Origin: Arthrobacter bussei
Lineage (GTDB): Bacteria > Actinomycetota > Actinomycetes > Actinomycetales > Micrococcaceae
DNA length: 64,000 nucleotides
Direction: 5' to 3'
Assembly: GCF_009377195.2 (NCBI RefSeq)
Contig: NZ_VJXX01000001.1
Span: 1,488,001 to 1,552,000 of the forward strand
Made by a program: the position numbers and the translations under genes. Of the stretch, positions 35,349-43,593 are shown in pieces. How positions within the stretch are numbered: position 1 is the first letter of the stretch; every line of letters begins with the position of its first letter. The notes below the pieces were generated by a model. The model was not told the DNA's origin. It searched no databases and worked only from the letters and a program-made list of their open reading frames with translations.

Positions 35349-36560
35349 ATGAGAGCTCTCGTCTGGCACGGTGAAGGTGACATCCGCCTCGACACGGTCG
35401 ACGATCCCACCATCCTCGACCCGAACGACGCGATCGTGCGCATCACGCGCAGCGCGATCTGCGGGACCGATCTTCACTTCATCCGGGGCACCATGTCCGG
35501 CATGAAGGAAGGCACCATCCTCGGCCACGAAGCGGTCGGTGAAGTCACCGCGGTCGGCGCCGCCGTGCGCCGCTTCGCCCCCGGTGACCGTGTCGTCGTG
35601 TCCTCGACCATGTCCTGTGGCGTCTGCTGGCAGTGCCGCGCCGGCCACACCGCGCAGTGCGACACCGCGAATCCCAACGGCCCCCAGGCCGGGACCTGCT
35701 TCTTCGGCGGCCCGCAGACCACCGGCCCCGTGAACGGCCTGCAGGCCGAGTACGCCCGCATCCCCTACGCCTCCAACACGCTGACCGCGCTCCCCGACAC
35801 CGTCAGCGACGAGCAGGCGATCCTGCTGTCGGACATCTTCCCCACCGCCTGGTTCGGGGCGGAATTGGCCGGGGTCCAGCGCGGTGACACCGTCGCCGTG
35901 TACGGAGCGGGCGTCGTCGGGCAGTTCGCCATCGCGTCCGCCTTCCGCCAGGGAGCCTCGCGCGTCTTCGCGATCGACGGCGTCGAGACCCGCCTCGTGC
36001 AGGCACTCGACCAGAACGCCGACGTCGTCGACTTCAACCGCGAGGACCCGGTGCAGGCACTGATGGACGCGACCCTCGGCATCGGGGTGGACGCCGTGAT
36101 CGATGCCGTCGGCGTCGACGCGCAGCGCCCCTCCTCCGGACCGGCGGCCGCCCACGGCGAACAGCAGGCCGACGAGTTCGCGCGGGAGGTCGCGCAGGTG
36201 GCGCCCTCGACCAACGTGCAGGGCGAGAACTGGGTCCCGGGGAACGCGCCGTCACAGGTGTCCCGGTGGAGCGTCGAGACGGTGCGGAAGTACGGGCGGA
36301 TCGGCATCATCGGCGTGTACAGCCCGCAGATGATGTCCTACCCCATCGGACAGGCCATGAACAAGAACCTGACCGTCCGCATGGGCAACTGCGACCACCG
36401 CTCGGTCACGCCACCCCTTCTGGATCTCGTGGCCTCCGGCGTCTTCGACCCCACCAGGTTCATCACCCAGCACGAGCCGATCTCGGACGTCGTCGACGCC
36501 TACCTGACCTTCGACCGCCGCGAGGAGGGCTGGTTGAAGACCGTCCTCACGACGTCGTGA
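35349..36560 (+). CDS. Zinc-dependent alcohol dehydrogenase
   Basis: 403 residues, a medium-chain dehydrogenase. Catalytic zinc site: CGTDLH and GHEAVGEV; structural-zinc-like cysteines in MSCGVCWQCRAGHTAQC (one fewer than the usual four is clear). Rossmann motif GAGVVGQFA. The insert around residues 255-290 and the length place it nearer the formaldehyde-dehydrogenase-like branch than simple ADHs, so an aldehyde or glycol substrate is possible. GAAGGAG lies 9 bp upstream of the ATG. No redox partner gene is adjacent. Confidence 0.9.
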   Translation: MRALVWHGEGDIRLDTVDDPTILDPNDAIVRITRSAICGTDLHFIRGTMSGMKEGTILGHEAVGEVTAVGAAVRRFAPGDRVVVSSTMSCGVCWQCRAGHTAQCDTANPNGPQAGTCFFGGPQTTGPVNGLQAEYARIPYASNTLTALPDTVSDEQAILLSDIFPTAWFGAELAGVQRGDTVAVYGAGVVGQFAIASAFRQGASRVFAIDGVETRLVQALDQNADVVDFNREDPVQALMDATLGIGVDAVIDAVGVDAQRPSSGPAAAHGEQQADEFAREVAQVAPSTNVQGENWVPGNAPSQVSRWSVETVRKYGRIGIIGVYSPQMMSYPIGQAMNKNLTVRMGNCDHRSVTPPLLDLVASGVFDPTRFITQHEPISDVVDAYLTFDRREEGWLKTVLTTS

Positions 36561-36626
36561 CCCCCGCGCCCCGCGGACAGGTCGGCACGGCCGGCGGCCG
36601 GTCCCGCACTGTCCGCCGGGACGTGA

Positions 36627-37931
36627 TCAGGACGCAGGGTCCTCGTCGGAGGGATCGTCCGCGGGGAGGACGAGGATCTCGGCGATGCGGCGACGATCCA
36701 TCCCGGTGACCTGGAGGGTCGCGCCCTCCACCTCGACGACGTCACCCTGGCGGGCGAGCCGGCCCAGGCGTTCGAGGACGAAACCGGCAACGGTGTCCCA
36801 GGTGCCGCGGGGAAGCTCGATGCCGGTGGCCTCCTCGAAGTCCTGCAGGTTGAGCCGGCCATCGACCACCCCTCCGCCTTCCGCCATCTTCGCCGGCGCG
36901 GCATCGGTGTCGTACTCGTCGAAGATCTCGCCGACGACCTCCTCCACGAGGTCCTCGAGGGTGACGATGCCGTCCGTGCCGCCGTATTCGTCGATGACCA
37001 CGGCGATATGCGTGTTGCGGGCGCGCAGCATGGTCAGCGTCGGCAGGACGCGGGCCGTCGCCGGCAGATAGGGGATGGAGCGGATGACCTCCGTGACCGG
37101 TGTGCCCGGATCCAGCGCCGCAGCCTCGTAGAGATCGCGTACGTGCACGAACCCCGTGATGTCGTCGATCGACTGGTCCACGACGGGATACCGGGAGAAC
37201 GGCAGGCCCGCGATCTGCGCCACCGCATCGCCGACGGATTCCGCACCGGTGATGGCGACGACCTCGGGGCGCGGTCGCATGACCTCGCTGATCTGCCGGT
37301 CGCGGAGGGACAGGACGTCGTCGAGGATGCGGCGTTCGTCCTCGGGCAGTCCCTCATGGCTCGTGACGATGTCCCGGAGTTCCTCCTCCGTCATGCTCTC
37401 GCTCGTGCGGGTCGGGTCCCCGCCGAGGAGGCGCACCACCGCATTGGTGGACACGGACAGCAGCCAGATCACGGGCCGCATCACCCGGGCGAAGTTGTTG
37501 AGGACGGGCGCCACGGCGTAGGCGAACTGCGCGTTGCGCTGGATCGCGAGCCGCTTGGGCGCCAGTTCACCGAGGACGAGCGACAGGTAGGCGACCACCA
37601 GCGTGAGCAGGATCGTGGCGAGCGTCAGCGAGGCCTGCTCGCCCAGCCCGAAGGCGACCAGCAGCGGAGCGACGGAAGGGGCGATCGAGGATGCTCCGTA
37701 GGCTGCGGAGGCGAAGCCCGCCACGGTCACACCGATCTGCACCGCGGACAGGAACGTGTTCGGGTTGCGCGCGAGCGCCGCGACCTTCTCGCCCCGCCTG
37801 CCGCGCTGGGCGATGGCGTTGACCTGGCTGTCCCGCAGGGTCACCAGAGCCATCTCGGTGGCGGCGAACACCCCGCCGATCAGGACGAAGACGATGACCA
37901 GCGCGATGTTGAGGATCAGCTCCCCGTTCAT
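36627..37931 (-). CDS. CNNM/CorC-type hemolysin-family membrane protein
   Basis: 434 residues: a DUF21/CNNM membrane domain (about 1-195, four helices; ATEMALVTLRDSQVNAIAQRG, and LGELAPKRLAIQ), a tandem CBS pair (about 210-335: VMRPRPEVVAI, SRYPVVDQSIDDITGFVHVRDL, IAVVIDEYGGTDGIVTLEDLVEEVVGEI), and a C-terminal CorC_HlyC domain. Family members take part in magnesium or cobalt efflux, with CBS domains sensing ATP-Mg. It lies 147 bp after the DUF4031-HD gene, with a stem-loop between. Confidence 0.92.
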   Translation of the reverse strand: MNGELILNIALVIVFVLIGGVFAATEMALVTLRDSQVNAIAQRGRRGEKVAALARNPNTFLSAVQIGVTVAGFASAAYGASSIAPSVAPLLVAFGLGEQASLTLATILLTLVVAYLSLVLGELAPKRLAIQRNAQFAYAVAPVLNNFARVMRPVIWLLSVSTNAVVRLLGGDPTRTSESMTEEELRDIVTSHEGLPEDERRILDDVLSLRDRQISEVMRPRPEVVAITGAESVGDAVAQIAGLPFSRYPVVDQSIDDITGFVHVRDLYEAAALDPGTPVTEVIRSIPYLPATARVLPTLTMLRARNTHIAVVIDEYGGTDGIVTLEDLVEEVVGEIFDEYDTDAAPAKMAEGGGVVDGRLNLQDFEEATGIELPRGTWDTVAGFVLERLGRLARQGDVVEVEGATLQVTGMDRRRIAEILVLPADDPSDEDPAS

Positions 37932-37953
37932 CGCTGCCCCAGGTCGGCGGGCT

Positions 37954-37980
37954 GACCCGGCACCTGCCGGGTGCCGGGTC
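37954..37980 (-). terminator. Stem-loop between the DUF4031-HD and CorC genes
   Basis: GACCCGGCACC (37954-37964) pairs perfectly with GGTGCCGGGTC (37970-37980) over a five-base loop. It lies about 100 bp after the HD gene stop and 23 bp before the CorC start, so it is either the terminator of the former or an attenuator for the latter. Confidence 0.5.
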
Positions 37981-38078
37981 TGTCGGAGTCGGACGAGGTC
38001 TCGGGTGATCGGGGCATGACTCCACTCTAGGAGAACGCGCGGTCGACCGCAGGGCCACGCTCTGCCGCCTGGTCGGGG

Positions 38079-38960
38079 TCAGCCGAGCATCCGGAGCTCG
38101 CGTCGCAGATTGTCCGAAGCGCGGTCACCCCAGCGTTCCCGTCCCGCCGTCGTGCGGAACAGCGGATCGAGGGCGATCAGCCGCGTCAGCACCGCCCGGC
38201 GACCCTCGATGAAGTCAGTATCGGGGACCTGCGCATACTCCTCGCGGACGGCCGCGGTGTACCGCGCGTACTCCGCCTCGGAGCCGCCCAGGACCGCCAG
38301 GTCCGCATCACACAGCAGGTGTCCGGCGCGGTCGTCCTCCGCCGGATCGTGGCCCGCCGTCAGGAGCACGAGCCGCTCCACCTCGCGCACCTCGGCCGGA
38401 GGGACCCGCCCGGTCAGGCGTTCGACGGCGAGGTCCGCCGATGCCTGTTCGTCATCGCCCGCCACTGCCTCGTACACGGCGTCGTGGAACCAGGCCGCGA
38501 CGACCACCGGCCGGCGCAGGGCGTCATCCTCGTCCTCCAGCAGGAGGTCGAGGGCCTCCAGGACGGCGAGGAGGTGCGTCCGGGTGTGATAGCGCCGGTG
38601 CTGTTCCCCCCAGCGGTCCAGGAGTTCGGCGCCCAGGTCAGGATCGGACGGAAGCACCGAGGACCAGCGGGAATCGAGAGCCGCACGGAGCTTCGGGCCC
38701 CGCCGTCGGGCAGGGATCCGCAGACCGCTCGCGATCAGGGCGCGCACCAACTCGGCGCCACCGACCTCCTCCGCACCGCGCTCGACCAGCTCCCGGTACC
38801 GGCGCACCGGCACATCGTAGTGGTCCTCGTCGAACGCGCGCCGCGGTATGCCCGCGGCCTCGGCGAAGGTGTGCAGCTCCCGCAGGGACGACGTCGACAC
38901 CAGGTGGGAGAAGACCGTGCCGTGCGCCGGCCAGGACGGAGGATCGATGAGGACGGCCAT
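38079..38960 (-). CDS. DUF4031 domain fused to an HD-type phosphohydrolase domain
   Basis: 293 residues from ATG 38960. The first 90 residues match DUF4031 (MAVLIDPPSWPAHGTVFSHLVS, DEDHYDVPVRRY). The rest is an HD domain: YHTRTHLLAVLEALD, VVVAAWFHDAVYE (the HD pair), TAGHDP and LLCDADLAVLGG with the last metal ligand. DUF4031 proteins and the C-terminal HD protein usually occur as separate or fused actinobacterial genes; a nucleotide substrate is plausible but unproven. Confidence 0.82.
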   Translation of the reverse strand: MAVLIDPPSWPAHGTVFSHLVSTSSLRELHTFAEAAGIPRRAFDEDHYDVPVRRYRELVERGAEEVGGAELVRALIASGLRIPARRRGPKLRAALDSRWSSVLPSDPDLGAELLDRWGEQHRRYHTRTHLLAVLEALDLLLEDEDDALRRPVVVAAWFHDAVYEAVAGDDEQASADLAVERLTGRVPPAEVREVERLVLLTAGHDPAEDDRAGHLLCDADLAVLGGSEAEYARYTAAVREEYAQVPDTDFIEGRRAVLTRLIALDPLFRTTAGRERWGDRASDNLRRELRMLG

Positions 38961-38994
38961 GGGCAGCAGTCTAGGTGCGGCCCATGACCGTCCG

Positions 38995-39288
38995 TCACGG
39001 AGCGGGCCGCGTCGCCGCGCCGTCGAGCCACAACTCGGTGGAGGCGTCCCTGTGTGCCCCGCCGGTACCGACATGCTTTTCGCTGATCGTGGTGCCGTTC
39101 CTGATCACATGGACGAGGGCCATGGCGTGACCGCGCCCGAGCTCGTGGTCCTCCTTGAGCCAGGCGATGATCTCGCCGGCCTTCGCGCCCGATCCGTCGA
39201 ACCCCCGTTCCTTCGCCTGCGCCACGAGTTCACGCGGCGTGAGCCCCGTCTTCGACTCGATCGCATCAAGGTATGCCTGGAAGGACAT
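38995..39288 (-). CDS. DUF4287 domain protein
   Basis: 97 residues from ATG 39288. The first 65 residues match DUF4287: SFQAYLDAIESKTGLTPRELVAQAKERG, then AGEIIAWLKEDHELGRGHAMALVHVI, which is a helical domain often found alone or next to a DUF5655 domain. A short polar tail follows. It lies 2 bp downstream of the DHFR-like gene on the same strand, so the two form an operon. Role unknown. Confidence 0.85.
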   Translation of the reverse strand: MSFQAYLDAIESKTGLTPRELVAQAKERGFDGSGAKAGEIIAWLKEDHELGRGHAMALVHVIRNGTTISEKHVGTGGAHRDASTELWLDGAATRPAP

Positions 39289-39290
39289 GT

Positions 39291-39854
39291 CTACTCCCCG
39301 ACCGATCCGGTACGAAGACCGTAGGACGCGAGGACGTTGCCACGACTCGTCGTCGTGACCTCCTGCAGTTCCAGTCTCGTGACGGGGTCCGACGCCTCGA
39401 ACAGGTGGCGGCCCGCACCCGCCACCACCGGGTGGATCATCAGGGTCAGTGAGTCGAGCAGCCCAGCGAACATGAGCTGGCGGACCAGGGAGATGCTGGC
39501 GCACACGGCGATGTCCCCGCCGTCCGTCTGCTTCAGACCGCGGACGAAGTCCTCGAGCGGCTGGCCCATGAGGGACGCGTTCGTCCAGCCGAGCGGACCG
39601 GACAGGGAGCGGGAGGCGACGAACTTCTCGACGGGATTGATGAAGGCGCCGAAGGGGTCCGCAGCCTCCGCCGCGGGCCAGTGCTGCGCCCACTCCTCGT
39701 AGCCGTGGCGGCCCAGGAGCACGGTGTCCACCCTGCTGATCATGGCTCCCATCCCGGCTCCGAGCTCATCGTCGAAACTGTCGAGCTGCCAGAGATGGGG
39801 GTCCTCCACCACTCCGTCCACCGAGGAGAAGAGGCCTGCTGTGAGTCTGCGCAT
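39291..39854 (-). CDS. Dihydrofolate-reductase-fold (RibD_C) reductase
   Basis: 187 residues with the RibD C-terminal/DHFR-like fold: LTAGLFSSVDGVVEDPHLW at the start, VDTVLLGRHGYEEWAQHWP, DIAVCASISLVRQLMFAGLLDSLTLMIHPVVAGAGRHLFE at the end. These cytosolic, usually NADPH-dependent proteins are common as stand-alone copies in Actinobacteria; most have no known substrate and are not true folate enzymes. Operon with the DUF4287 gene downstream. Confidence 0.88.
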   Translation of the reverse strand: MRRLTAGLFSSVDGVVEDPHLWQLDSFDDELGAGMGAMISRVDTVLLGRHGYEEWAQHWPAAEAADPFGAFINPVEKFVASRSLSGPLGWTNASLMGQPLEDFVRGLKQTDGGDIAVCASISLVRQLMFAGLLDSLTLMIHPVVAGAGRHLFEASDPVTRLELQEVTTTSRGNVLASYGLRTGSVGE

Positions 39855-39986
39855 GGGGTGCTCCGGTCTGTGTCGAATGCTGCTGTCCCCCAGTAGACGT
39901 CACGGAGGGCCCGGAGTCATCGACCCTCGCCCATTTTTCCGGCCTGATTCCTCCCGAACACCGCCCGCCCTCGCTACGCTCGAGGC

Positions 39987-41054
39987 ATGCAGCCCGCCAC
40001 CGCCGCCTCACGCAGGGACGCCGCATCCGGCCCCGTGCGGCCCGACGCCTCGTTCGACCATCTCCTGGAGGCCTCGCGCCGGGAGCTCACCGGCTACTGC
40101 TACCGCATGCTCGGGGCAGCCTCGGAGGCAGAGGACGCCGTGCAGGAGACGATGATCAAGGCATGGTCCCGCAGGGACACCTTCGCCGGCCAGTCCTCCC
40201 TGCGGACCTGGCTGTTCCGTATAGCGCACAACGTCTGCGTCGACATGCTGCGCAGCCCGCAGCGGCGCGCGCGGCCGATGGACCTGGGGCCCTCCACGCG
40301 GACTGCGGACGCGGTGCTGGGCGCCCCACTCACCGAGGGGACCTTCGTGCAGCCCATCCGCGACGATCGGGTGATCGACACCTCGGGTGACCCCGCCGTC
40401 GTCGCCGAGGCCCGTGACACGGTCAGGCTCGCCTTCATCGCCGCCCTGCAGCACCTGCCGCCCCTGCAGCGCAGCGCGCTGATCCTCTGCGAGGTGCTCC
40501 GCTGGTCCGCCGCCGAGGTGGCCGACCTGCTCGATGCCACCACGGCGTCGATCAACAGCGCACTGCAGCGGGCGCGCAAGACCATGGCCGGGTACGAGCC
40601 GAGCGCCGGCATGCCGCTCGAGGACCCCGCGCACAGGGACCTCCTCGCCAAGTATCTGCGCGCCTTCGAGTCCTACGACATGGACCTGCTCGTCTCACTG
40701 CTGCGCGACGACGTCGTGCTGTCGATGCCGCCGTTCGACCTCTGGCTCAGCGGCCCGGACGACGTCATCGCCTGGTTCGTCGGCAAGGGCAGCGTCTGCG
40801 AGGGCGGCCGCCTCCTCCCGCTCGGTGTCAACGGTGCGGGCGGCTTCGCCAACTACCACCTCGTGGAGCCGGGCCTCTGGAAGCCCTGGGCCATCCAGGT
40901 CATCGAGACCGCAGGGGGCCGGATCATCGGGCACCACAACTTCCTGTACCCCGAGCTGTTCGACGACTTCGGGCTCCCACCGGTCATCGACGAACGGCCG
41001 GCCGCCTCCCCGGCGGACGCGGATCGTGCCGGAACCGCGGACGAGAGCAGGTAG
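39987..41054 (+). CDS. Sigma-70-family factor with SnoaL-like C-terminal domain (SigG/TIGR02960 type)
   Basis: 355 residues. Region 2 (FDHLLEASRRELTGYCYRMLGAASEAEDAVQETMIKAW and LRTWLFRIAHNVCVDMLR) and region 4 (LPPLQRSALILCEVLRWSAAEVADLLDATTASINSALQRAR) are followed by a 130-residue NTF2/SnoaL-like domain (RAFESYDMDLLVSLLRDDVVLSMPP, WLSGPDDVIAWF). This is the layout of sigma factors of the SigG/SigJ groups, in which the tail modulates activity in place of a separate anti-sigma factor. The NIPSNAP gene follows 4 bp on. Confidence 0.9.
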   Translation: MQPATAASRRDAASGPVRPDASFDHLLEASRRELTGYCYRMLGAASEAEDAVQETMIKAWSRRDTFAGQSSLRTWLFRIAHNVCVDMLRSPQRRARPMDLGPSTRTADAVLGAPLTEGTFVQPIRDDRVIDTSGDPAVVAEARDTVRLAFIAALQHLPPLQRSALILCEVLRWSAAEVADLLDATTASINSALQRARKTMAGYEPSAGMPLEDPAHRDLLAKYLRAFESYDMDLLVSLLRDDVVLSMPPFDLWLSGPDDVIAWFVGKGSVCEGGRLLPLGVNGAGGFANYHLVEPGLWKPWAIQVIETAGGRIIGHHNFLYPELFDDFGLPPVIDERPAASPADADRAGTADESR

Positions 41055-41058
41055 GCGG

Positions 41059-41364
41059 GTGATCACCGTGCACCTGCGCTATGAGATCGACCCGGACAGG
41101 ATCGCCGACTTCGAAGAGTACGGGCGCCGCTGGATCCGGCTCGTCGGGAAGCTCGGCGGCAACCATCACGGGTACTTCCTCCCGGGCGAGGGCGACAGCG
41201 ACATCGCCTACGCACTCTTCACCTTCCCCTCGCTGGCGGACTACGAGCGCTACCGAACGGAGTCCCGGACGGATCAGGAGTGCATCGAGGCGTACCGCCT
41301 CGCGCAAGACAGCGGCTGCATCCGTCGCTACGAGCGCCGCTTCCTCACACCGATGTTCGACTAG
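41059..41364 (+). CDS. NIPSNAP-family small protein
   Basis: 101 residues from GTG 41059. A dimeric alpha-beta-barrel fold of NIPSNAP type: VHLRYEIDPDRIADFEEYGRRWIRLVGKLGGNHHGYFLPGEG, then ALFTFPSLADYERYRTESRTDQECIEAY. It starts 4 bp after the sigma factor stop, so the two are co-transcribed; such small alpha-beta-barrel proteins often accompany ECF sigma genes. Its stop overlaps the convergent SEC14/STAS-like gene by 4 bp. Confidence 0.88.
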   Translation: MITVHLRYEIDPDRIADFEEYGRRWIRLVGKLGGNHHGYFLPGEGDSDIAYALFTFPSLADYERYRTESRTDQECIEAYRLAQDSGCIRRYERRFLTPMFD

Positions 41365-41798
41365 CCGTCCCGCCCGCCCAGTGCCCATTCCTGGGCTGCC
41401 CGCGGGCATTCGAAGTACCGCGTCTCGGACAGCCCCTGGTCGAGGAACGCCGCGATGACCTGGTCCACGGGCCCGGTGCCGACGTAGGCGATGCGCGAGG
41501 AGAGGGAACTCTCGAGGATGAGGGTCCGAGCCGCCGCAGCGATGCCGACCATGCCCTGCAGGTGCACCACGAGCGGGAGCCGGTAGCCGTCGGACACATC
41601 GCGGATGACCTCGGCGGCGCCGGCCACGTCCGTGAGGCCGAGCACGGCGCCGGGCGCCCACCAGAGGGAGAGCAGACGCGGTTCGACCCGCAAGCAGAAC
41701 GAGCCGGAGCAGAAGCGGCAGGGCGGTGCGGGGAAGATGGTCGAGGCAGCCGGGCAGGATCGCAGCGGTGCTGGACTTCCGAGGACGATCTGACTCAC
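41361..41798 (-). CDS. SEC14/STAS-like domain protein, paralogue of the 34.7-kb gene
   Basis: 145 residues from GTG 41798, with GGAGG 6 bp upstream. After a Cys/Pro-rich start, the body repeats the motif order of the 34.7-kb protein: VEPRLLSLWWAPGAVLG, LPLVVHLQGMVGIAAAARTLIL, SSRIAYVGTGPVDQVIAAF and YFECPRAAQEWAL. The N-terminal 35 residues (SCPAASTIFPAPPCRFCSG) are cysteine-rich and look less conserved, so the true start could be further in. Unknown role. Confidence 0.65.
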   Translation of the reverse strand: MSQIVLGSPAPLRSCPAASTIFPAPPCRFCSGSFCLRVEPRLLSLWWAPGAVLGLTDVAGAAEVIRDVSDGYRLPLVVHLQGMVGIAAAARTLILESSLSSRIAYVGTGPVDQVIAAFLDQGLSETRYFECPRAAQEWALGGRDG

Positions 41799-41997
41799 GC
41801 GGTGCCTCCAGGGGTGGGTAGGTCCGCGCCCCAGCGTCCGGATGAACCCACTCTGGCACGGTGCAGCGGGCCCTGTCGCCATTCCGGACAGAAGCGGGTA
41901 GTCGGCCCTGTACAAAACGAGTGGCGAGTGGCATCGTCCCAAGTGATCCGCACCAGGAGACGGCCCGACAGCCGCCAGGACGCCAACGGGGGCAGCC

Positions 41998-43095
41998 ATG
42001 TCAGCAGCACGGAAGACCGTTCTTCTCGCCATCGGGACGAAGAAGGGGTTGTGGCTCGCGACGAGCACGGATCGTGAGACCTGGACACTCTCCGAACCCC
42101 TCTTCCTGATGGAGGAGATCCCGAGCGTCGGCATCGACACCCGGGGCGGCACCACGCGCCTGTTCGCAGGACGCATGTCCTGGCACTTCGGCCCCTGCAT
42201 CGCGCACTCGGACGATCTGGGGACCACCTGGACCGAGCCGCAGGAGGGGAGCATCCGCTTCGCACCCGAGGACGGCGCCGCCCTCGAGCGTGTCTGGCAG
42301 ATCCAGCCCGACGCCGAGAACCGCCCCGGTGTGGTCTGGGCCGGCTGCCAGCCCATCTCGGTGTGGAAGTCCACCGACCACGGCGAGACCTTCGAGCTGA
42401 ACCGGGGCCTCTGGGACCACCCCCACCGCAGCGAGTGGGGCGCGGGTTTCGGCGGTGCGGCGGCGCACACCGTCCTGCCGAGCCCGACGGACGAGACCCT
42501 CCACGTCGCCATGAGCACCGGAGGCGTGTACCGTTCCGACGACGGCGGAGCCTCCTGGCAGCCGAGGAACAAGGGCATCAGCGCCTACTTCATGCCGGAC
42601 CCGGATCCGGAGTTCGGTCAGTGCGTCCACAAACTGGCACGCGACGCCGTCGACCCCGACCGCCTCTTCGCCCAGAACCACCACGGCGTCTACGCGACAA
42701 CGGACCGGGGCGATTCCTGGCAGTCCATCGCGGACGGCCTGCCGGCGGACTTCGGTTTCGTGATGCTCTCGCACCCGCACCGCAGCGGCACGGCCTGGGT
42801 GATCCCGCTCAAGGCCGACGGTGAGCGCATCCCGCCCGGCGGGCACCTCGCCGTGCACCGGACGGACGACGGCGGCGCCACGTGGCAGGCGTCCGACGCC
42901 GGACTGCCGCGCGGCGAGTACAACGCGGTGCTGCGCGACGCCGCCTGCGTGGACGACGACGCCGTGGCGGGGGTGTATTTCGGGACGCGTGGCGGAAGCG
43001 TCTACGCGAGCGCCGACGAGGGCCGCACGTTCCGGGAAGTGGCGAGCCACCTGCCGGACGTCCTCTCGGTCCGTGCCGCCGTGGTCCCCGCCTGA
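41998..43095 (+). CDS. Asp-box (BNR/sialidase-like) beta-propeller protein
   Basis: 365 residues with no signal peptide, so cytosolic. Six Asp-box motifs (SxDxGxxW type) are spaced along the chain at about 71, 125, 180, 234, 289 and 336, for example SDDLGTTW, STDHGETF and SDDGGASW, giving a six-bladed propeller like sialidases and sortilin-type proteins. The catalytic Arg triad of sialidases is not evident, so the common label exo-alpha-sialidase is probably wrong. It is followed after 13 bp by a MoaD/ThiS-like gene. Confidence 0.85.
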   Translation: MSAARKTVLLAIGTKKGLWLATSTDRETWTLSEPLFLMEEIPSVGIDTRGGTTRLFAGRMSWHFGPCIAHSDDLGTTWTEPQEGSIRFAPEDGAALERVWQIQPDAENRPGVVWAGCQPISVWKSTDHGETFELNRGLWDHPHRSEWGAGFGGAAAHTVLPSPTDETLHVAMSTGGVYRSDDGGASWQPRNKGISAYFMPDPDPEFGQCVHKLARDAVDPDRLFAQNHHGVYATTDRGDSWQSIADGLPADFGFVMLSHPHRSGTAWVIPLKADGERIPPGGHLAVHRTDDGGATWQASDAGLPRGEYNAVLRDAACVDDDAVAGVYFGTRGGSVYASADEGRTFREVASHLPDVLSVRAAVVPA

Positions 43096-43108
43096 GCCGG
43101 TGCAACCC

Positions 43109-43420
43109 ATGGAGATCCCGCCCGGGGCCGCGGCCGGTGACGTCACCGTGCTGATCCCCACGTTGCTGCGACCGTACGTGGAGGGACACACAGAGGTCGG
43201 TATGACAGTGCCCGACGGCGGCGACGTCGCCGCACTGCTGGACCGGCTCGGCGAAGGGCGCCCCCTGCTCGAGCAGCGGATCCGCGAGGAGACGGGGGCG
43301 CTCCGGCGGTACGTCAACATCTACGTGGACGGTGAGGACGTACTTCGCCTCGACGGCCTCGCGACGCCCGTGCCTCCCGGGGTGACCGTCATGATCATCC
43401 AGTCCGTGGCCGGCGGCTAG
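43109..43420 (+). CDS. MoaD/ThiS-family ubiquitin-like protein ending in Gly-Gly
   Basis: 103 residues from ATG 43109. Beta-grasp pattern: VTVLIPTLLRPYVEGHTEVGMTVPDGGDVAALLDRL, RRYVNIYVDGEDVLRLDGLATPVPPGVTVMIIQSV, and the chain ends exactly in Val-Ala-Gly-Gly. The terminal Gly-Gly is the site of adenylation and thiocarboxylation in sulfur carriers. No E1-like, molybdopterin or thiamin gene lies nearby, so partner and pathway are open. Probably co-transcribed with the propeller gene upstream. Confidence 0.88.
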   Translation: MEIPPGAAAGDVTVLIPTLLRPYVEGHTEVGMTVPDGGDVAALLDRLGEGRPLLEQRIREETGALRRYVNIYVDGEDVLRLDGLATPVPPGVTVMIIQSVAGG

Positions 43421-43593
43421 GGACCGGGCGCGGCGTAACACAGAGTTAACGGCGGCCGCCGGACGCGGAAACGTGGTGCTGTCTACCATGGCTCAGCGCG
43501 GCGTGCCCTCCGGGTTCCGTACCCCACCCCCTGTACGGGACCCGGCCCTGTCCCCTCCGGCACGCAGGAGCGCTGTCACGGAAATGGACTCCC

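Noticed and set aside
36601..36622. Terminator between alcohol dehydrogenase and CorC genes
   Set aside because: Only a 6-bp stem (GTCCCG/CGGGAC) with a 10-base loop; too weak in GC-rich DNA to support.
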